Assembly: GCA_964639895.1 (NCBI GenBank)
Contig: CAZXEJ010000001.1
Location: forward strand, 145,337 to 209,336
From: CAZXEJ01 sp964639895
GTDB lineage: Bacteria > Desulfobacterota_D > UBA1144 > Nemesobacterales > JADFKM01
DNA length: 64,000 nucleotides
Direction of reading: 5' to 3'
Under the pieces are notes generated by a model. The model had not been told where the DNA came from. It made no database searches and saw nothing but the letters and a program-made list of their open reading frames with translations. Numbering within the stretch: position 1 is the first letter of the stretch; the number at the start of each line of letters is the position of its first letter. Below are positions 59,754 through 64,000 of the stretch, in pieces. The position numbers and the translations under genes were made by a program.

Positions 59754-61370
59754 ATGAGCGGATACAGAGAGCTCGGCCTCATCACTCGCGGCTCCCTCGT
59801 CGAGGGGCTGGAGATGAAACTCAGCCCCCACAGGGGCATCGAAGAGGTAGGCGCCGGCAAGTTCGTCGTCGTACACGGCCTTCTCAACCGTTACTTCAGC
59901 CTCATCACCGACGTGCGACTCGATTCCACCACCTCGAGCGCGCTCATCAACCCTCCCACCGCCGAGGACGAGGTGCTGCGCAGCGTGCTCGCCGGCACCA
60001 GCACCTACGCGACCATCATGTTGCGGCCCATGCTCATGATACCCCATGACTCCAGCGAGCCCAAGCCGGTCAAATCGGTCCCTCCCCACTTCGTCCCCGT
60101 CACGGAGGCCGAAGAGGGCGACGTGAGCACCATATTCGGCAGCGAGGCCCAGGGGGACCGCTTCTTCAACATCGGCACGCCCATCGACATGACCACCCCC
60201 GTATGCCTGGACCTCGACCGCTTCGTCGAGAGGAGCAACGGCATCTTCGGCAAGAGCGGCACCGGCAAGACCTTCCTGACCCGCCTCGTACTGGCGGGCG
60301 TTATCAAGCGGCGCCGTGCCGTGAACCTCGTCTTCGACATGCACAACGAATACGGATGGGGCTCGACTCGCGAAGACGGGGCAGGGGCCGCCCGTGGATT
60401 GAGACAGCTGTTCGGCCACGACCGGGTGGCCATATTCTCGCTGGACCCGCATTCGACCCGCAGCAGGGGTGTGTCGCCGGACGTCGACGTATACATATCA
60501 CTCGACCAGATAGACATCGACGACCTGGCTCTTCTTGAGGAGGCTCTCAACCTCAATCCGACGGCCATGGAGTCGTCATACGCCTTGTTGCGCAAGTACG
60601 GCGACCGCTGGCTCAGCACCTTCCTCGACCTCGACCAGGAGGAGCTGTCCGAGTTGGCCCAACAAATAGGGGCCCATCCGGCCTCGCTGCGGGCGCTGCA
60701 TACGAAGCTTCAGCGCCTGAAGAGGTTGAGGTTCGTCGTCGACGACGCCGAGGCGGCCGAAGGCTCGATACGCCATATCATCGAGTACCTGAAAAGGGGC
60801 ACCAACGTGGTGCTGGAGTTCGGCCGCGAGCGGAGCGAGCTGGCCTACCTGCTGGTGGCGAACTACGTAAGCCGCAGGCTGCACGACGAATGGGTGACCA
60901 TGACCGAGCACTACCTGGCGACACTCAATCCCGCCGACCGGCCGCCCCACCTTATGATCACCATCGAGGAGGCGCACAAGTTCCTCAATCCGCGTACGGC
61001 GCGCCAGACCATATTCGGCACCATCGCCCGCGAGCTGAGAAAGTATTTCGTAACGCTGCTCGTCATCGATCAGCGCCCCTCGAGCATAGACGACGAGGTG
61101 ATGTCTCAGATAGGAACCCGCATAACGGCGCTGCTGAACGACGAGAAAGACATCCAATCCGTCCTCACCGGCGTGCCGAACTCCTCGGGGCTCCGCTCCG
61201 TGCTGGCGAGCCTGGAATCGAAGCAACAGGCCCTTCTCTTGGGCCACGCCGTCCCGATGCCCATAACCATAAGGACACGCGACTACGACGAGGAGTTCTA
61301 CGAGGAGATCACATCCGGAGAGGGAGGGCTTCCCGACCCCGAGCAGGCCGAACGCGACATGTGGGGTTAG
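59754..61370 (+). CDS. HerA-like/DUF87 ATP-binding protein
   Basis: 538-residue FtsK/HerA-superfamily ATPase. An N-terminal beta domain (about 1-130, HAS-barrel-like: GAGKFVVVHGLLNRYFSLIT) is followed by the motor: Walker A GIFGKSGTGKTFLTRL at 163-178, NLVFDMHNEYGWGS, Walker B LMITIEEAHKFLNPRTARQT, VTLLVIDQRPSSIDDEVMSQ and TRITALLNDEKD. HerA motors process DNA ends with a NurA nuclease or act in defence and partitioning, but no nuclease gene is adjacent. GGAGG lies seven bases before the ATG. It stands alone between tRNA-Glu and a gene-free spacer. Confidence 0.88.
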   Translation: MSGYRELGLITRGSLVEGLEMKLSPHRGIEEVGAGKFVVVHGLLNRYFSLITDVRLDSTTSSALINPPTAEDEVLRSVLAGTSTYATIMLRPMLMIPHDSSEPKPVKSVPPHFVPVTEAEEGDVSTIFGSEAQGDRFFNIGTPIDMTTPVCLDLDRFVERSNGIFGKSGTGKTFLTRLVLAGVIKRRRAVNLVFDMHNEYGWGSTREDGAGAARGLRQLFGHDRVAIFSLDPHSTRSRGVSPDVDVYISLDQIDIDDLALLEEALNLNPTAMESSYALLRKYGDRWLSTFLDLDQEELSELAQQIGAHPASLRALHTKLQRLKRLRFVVDDAEAAEGSIRHIIEYLKRGTNVVLEFGRERSELAYLLVANYVSRRLHDEWVTMTEHYLATLNPADRPPHLMITIEEAHKFLNPRTARQTIFGTIARELRKYFVTLLVIDQRPSSIDDEVMSQIGTRITALLNDEKDIQSVLTGVPNSSGLRSVLASLESKQQALLLGHAVPMPITIRTRDYDEEFYEEITSGEGGLPDPEQAERDMWG

Positions 61371-62320
61371 GCCGTGCCGATAAAGGGCAGCCGCAGAGGG
61401 GGATTTCTTCGAGCCCGCCCCTGCCATGGCGAGCAGGCGCAGGGAGCCGCACAAAGGTCTACGCGGCCTGCTTCGGCCACCGACGTTATTTATGGACGCC
61501 GTTGGGTGGCGCTTCCGCTGTCTACCTTCGAATATGGTCGTACCCTCACTCCGCTACACACCACCACTCGCCTGCACGACCCGCCGGTGTTTCCCCGGCG
61601 ACGAAACCCTACGGGCAGCACCTGATACGGGCCCGCTGGATCCTCGCAGCCGCTGCGGCGGCTTCTAAGCGGGACGCCCTCCCTTAAATCCCAGCAGCGG
61701 GGCCGGTCAACCCGTCCACTCCGCGAGAAGATAGATCCCGCTCCCCATTGTCACCACCCTACGAACAGCACTTCCCCCGCGATGGGTTGTGGAAAGAGGT
61801 CCATACGCCCTCCGACCCCGGCCACACGTGCCGTCCCGAGGAAAGGGCCGGGGCAAGGGGTGGAGGGACCTCCATCGCCCCGCGGTGGAGAGAAACAATC
61901 AGCGGGCTCATGGCAACAAGGGAGTGCGCCCACCCGGCGGTTTTCAGCCTCCGCACCGAGGGTGGGTCGTGGTATGGTGTCCCGGCCTTGGCCGCCGGAC
62001 CTTGCTGCGATTGGAAGAATGGAATGTGAGGCGGCGGGCCGTTACGATGAGGCGGCCTCGGGGCCTCTCATGCGGCGCATACGCAAAGGGAGGGAAGGCC
62101 CACCACACATCGCCTCCGACAGGCCACGCTACACACACGCCACCGAGGCGATCTCCTACCGCCTGGGGTGTCGACGGCACAACCACGAAACACCGCCGTC
62201 TCCACCCTCACGCCCGGCGGCCACCAGCCCCGGAGCGGCGACCTTAAAGGCCGGCCCAGGGACGACACCGCCCACTCTCGTCCCGCACCACGCGTCCAAC
62301 CCCAACGGGGCCGACCTCGG
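61371..62320. other. 0.95-kb spacer without recognisable gene
   Basis: Lies between the convergent HerA-like gene and argH. Open frames give low-complexity products on both strands. No nurA-like gene, RNA gene or clear terminator is visible. Confidence 0.5.
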
Positions 62321-63703
62321 CTACCACTTTGCCAGCTCGCGGCGGCATCGGGCCAGCATGGCGCGGACCCGGCGCGGCGCCGTGCCCCCCTCGGAGTCTC
62401 TGCTTCTCACGGAGCCTTCCACCGTGAGCACGGAATAGACGTCCCGCTCGAACTCGGGGCTTATGGCCTTGAGCTCATCCAACGTAAGTTCGTCAAGCTC
62501 TCTGCCCGTCTCCTCGGCCAGCGCCACGGCCCTTCCCACTATCTCGTGGGCCTTCCTGAAGGGAATTCCCTTTCGCACCAGGTAGTCGGCCATGTCGGTG
62601 GCCGTGACGAACCCGCCTCGCAGGGCGCGGGCCATGTTATCGGTCTTGAATGTGGCGTTCCTCACCATTCCGGCCAGCACCTCGAGCGCCGATACGACCG
62701 TGTCGGCCACGTCGAACAGAGGCTCCTTGTCCTCCTGCATATCGCGGTTGTAGGCGAAAGGCAGGCCCTTCATAGTGACGGCGAGAGCGACAAATGCACC
62801 CGTGACGCGGCCGCTCTTGCCGCGCACCAGCTCGGCCACGTCTGGGTTCTTCTTCTGGGGCATCATGCTCGAGCCGGTTGTGAACCTGTCGCCCAGGTCG
62901 ACGAAATCGAACTCCTTGCTCGACCACAGGACCAGGTCCTCGCAGAAACGGCTGAGATGGACGAACAGGATTGCGGCCGCGGCCAGGAACTCCATGACGA
63001 AGTCGCGGTCGCTCACGGCGTCGAGGCTGTTGCGGGCCACGGACGAAAACCCCAGCTCGCGGGCGACGAAGCGGCGGTCGATGGGAAACGATGTGCCGGC
63101 ACCGGCTCCGGCCCCGAGGGGGAGGGAATCGAGACGGCGCAGGCAATCGAGCAAGCGTCCACGGTCGCGCGAGATCATCTCGTAGATGGCGAGCAGGTAG
63201 TGGGACAGCAACACCGGCTGGGCCCGCTGCAGATGGGTGTAGAACGGCATCACGGCCCCCATGTGCCTTTCGGCCTGATCGAGCAGCGCCTGGGCGAGCT
63301 CCTTCATCAGCTCCACCATGCGGCCGCCCACGCGCTTTATGTAGAGCTTCTCGTCCAGCACCACCTGGTCGTTGCGACTGCGGGCCGTGTGGAGACGGCC
63401 GCCGGCGTCACCGATCTTCTCGATCAGTCGGCGCTCGATGTTGAGGTGGACGTCCTCCAATTCGACGCGCCAAGGAAACTGGCCGCGCTCTATCTCGTCC
63501 CGTATCTCGCCGAGCGCCTTGACGATCCGCTCGCAGTCGGCATCCGACACGATTCCCTGACGCGCAAGCATCTTCACGTGGGCGATACTGCCCTCAATGT
63601 CCTCTCGATAGAGGCGCGCGTCGAACCCGATCGACTCGGTGAACTTCTCCACCAGCCGATCGGTACCCTCACTGAACCTGCCGCCCCAGGGCTTCTTGGT
63701 CAT
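62321..63703 (-). CDS. argH: Argininosuccinate lyase
   Basis: Last step of arginine synthesis: argininosuccinate to arginine plus fumarate. 460 residues starting MTKKPWGGRFSEGTDRLVEK, with DVHLNIERRLIEKIGDAGGR, LHTARSRNDQV, MPFYTHLQRAQPVLLSHYLL and the flexible-loop signature TGSSMMPQKKNPDVAELVRG containing the catalytic Ser. The start follows GAGGTGGAG, and upstream in-frame codons are low-complexity. No other arg gene is within the window. Confidence 0.97.
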   Translation of the reverse strand: MTKKPWGGRFSEGTDRLVEKFTESIGFDARLYREDIEGSIAHVKMLARQGIVSDADCERIVKALGEIRDEIERGQFPWRVELEDVHLNIERRLIEKIGDAGGRLHTARSRNDQVVLDEKLYIKRVGGRMVELMKELAQALLDQAERHMGAVMPFYTHLQRAQPVLLSHYLLAIYEMISRDRGRLLDCLRRLDSLPLGAGAGAGTSFPIDRRFVARELGFSSVARNSLDAVSDRDFVMEFLAAAAILFVHLSRFCEDLVLWSSKEFDFVDLGDRFTTGSSMMPQKKNPDVAELVRGKSGRVTGAFVALAVTMKGLPFAYNRDMQEDKEPLFDVADTVVSALEVLAGMVRNATFKTDNMARALRGGFVTATDMADYLVRKGIPFRKAHEIVGRAVALAEETGRELDELTLDELKAISPEFERDVYSVLTVEGSVRSRDSEGGTAPRRVRAMLARCRRELAKW

Positions 63704-64000
63704 CTCCACCTCGACGCTCCCCCTCCTCCGGTCCCACAACCCTATCGGGGGGAGCATAATCACTATAACACCATCACGCTTAGGCCGCTCCCCTACGGCA
63801 CCGTTCCACCGGAGGCGCCGGGAGGAGCGCAGCCGTCCCGCACACCCGACCACCAACGGGCAGGGCGGCCGGAGGCTGTTCCGGGTCCGCCGGGGCAGGG
63901 TGGCGCCTCCCGCCCACTAGGCTGTAGACCGAGGGGGAAAGGGCAAGGAACGGATTTCCGCGAAAATGAAAGAGGCACTTGCAATTTAAAGTAAAATACT
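63704..64000. other. Upstream region of argH to window end
   Basis: TATAGT around 63770 on the minus strand could be an argH -10 element, without a clear -35. No coding region is recognised before the window ends. Confidence 0.3.

Overview
The window is 64 kb of GC-rich bacterial chromosome. The organism is Gram-negative: it has Pal- and YbgF-like cell-envelope lipoproteins, a TolC-type outer-membrane factor and a putative outer-membrane barrel. Its F0 genes (hemL-atpZ-atpI-atpB-atpE) stand apart from the rest of the ATP synthase, and it encodes a DUF4301 protein and a WD40-type Ser/Thr kinase. Together these suggest a deltaproteobacterium-like lineage (Desulfobacterota/Myxococcota in the broad sense). 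That placement is inference. No rRNA is present to test it.

0-20 kb. The window opens in the C-terminal end of a dihydroorotase (pyrC) with an apparent frameshift, then a membrane diguanylate cyclase. A minus-strand run follows (read from 12.1 to 2.3 kb): a giant Ser/Thr kinase with two seven-bladed WD40 propellers, a PP2C phosphatase, a class-I amidotransferase-like hydrolase, a DtxR/MntR-type regulator, uvrA and uppP. On the plus strand come a DUF4301 protein, a GH13 sucrose/glucosylglycerate-type phosphorylase and xseA, then a degenerate acyl-CoA synthetase-like gene (minus) and cca.

20-40 kb. After a small lipoprotein comes the hemL/ATP synthase F0 operon, then a pal-ybgF-OmpA-lipoprotein block, a flavin-reductase-like protein, a thioesterase, thrC, an orphan ABC ATPase, a secreted barrel-like protein, thiE, an unknown protein, a GlcD-type FAD oxidase, dnaB with a metallophosphoesterase, a glycerate 2-kinase, a stand-alone NuoE, a small NrtS-type nitrate/nitrite transporter and an exported rhodanese.

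40-64 kb. An RbbA-type ABC exporter operon (HlyD, double-ATPase/permease fusion, ABC-2 permease), two membrane proteins of unknown role, and two zinc alcohol dehydrogenases are followed by a TetR-TolC-EmrA-EmrB drug-efflux operon, a CDGSH/DoxX/ArsR module and tRNA-Glu(CTC). The stretch from about 51.4 to 59.5 kb looks lower in GC than the rest and abuts the 3' end of the tRNA gene, so it may have been acquired. The window ends with a HerA-like ATPase and argH.

Several spacers of 0.9-1.1 kb (31.9-33.0, 45.2-46.2, 48.4-49.3, 50.3-51.4 and 61.4-62.3 kb) hold no recognisable gene. Readable regulatory signals include near-consensus promoters, two intrinsic terminators, operator-like palindromes inside the tetR and arsR promoters, and promoter placements that imply leaderless mRNAs for xseA and thrC. 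No CRISPR array, insertion sequence, integrase or rRNA was found.
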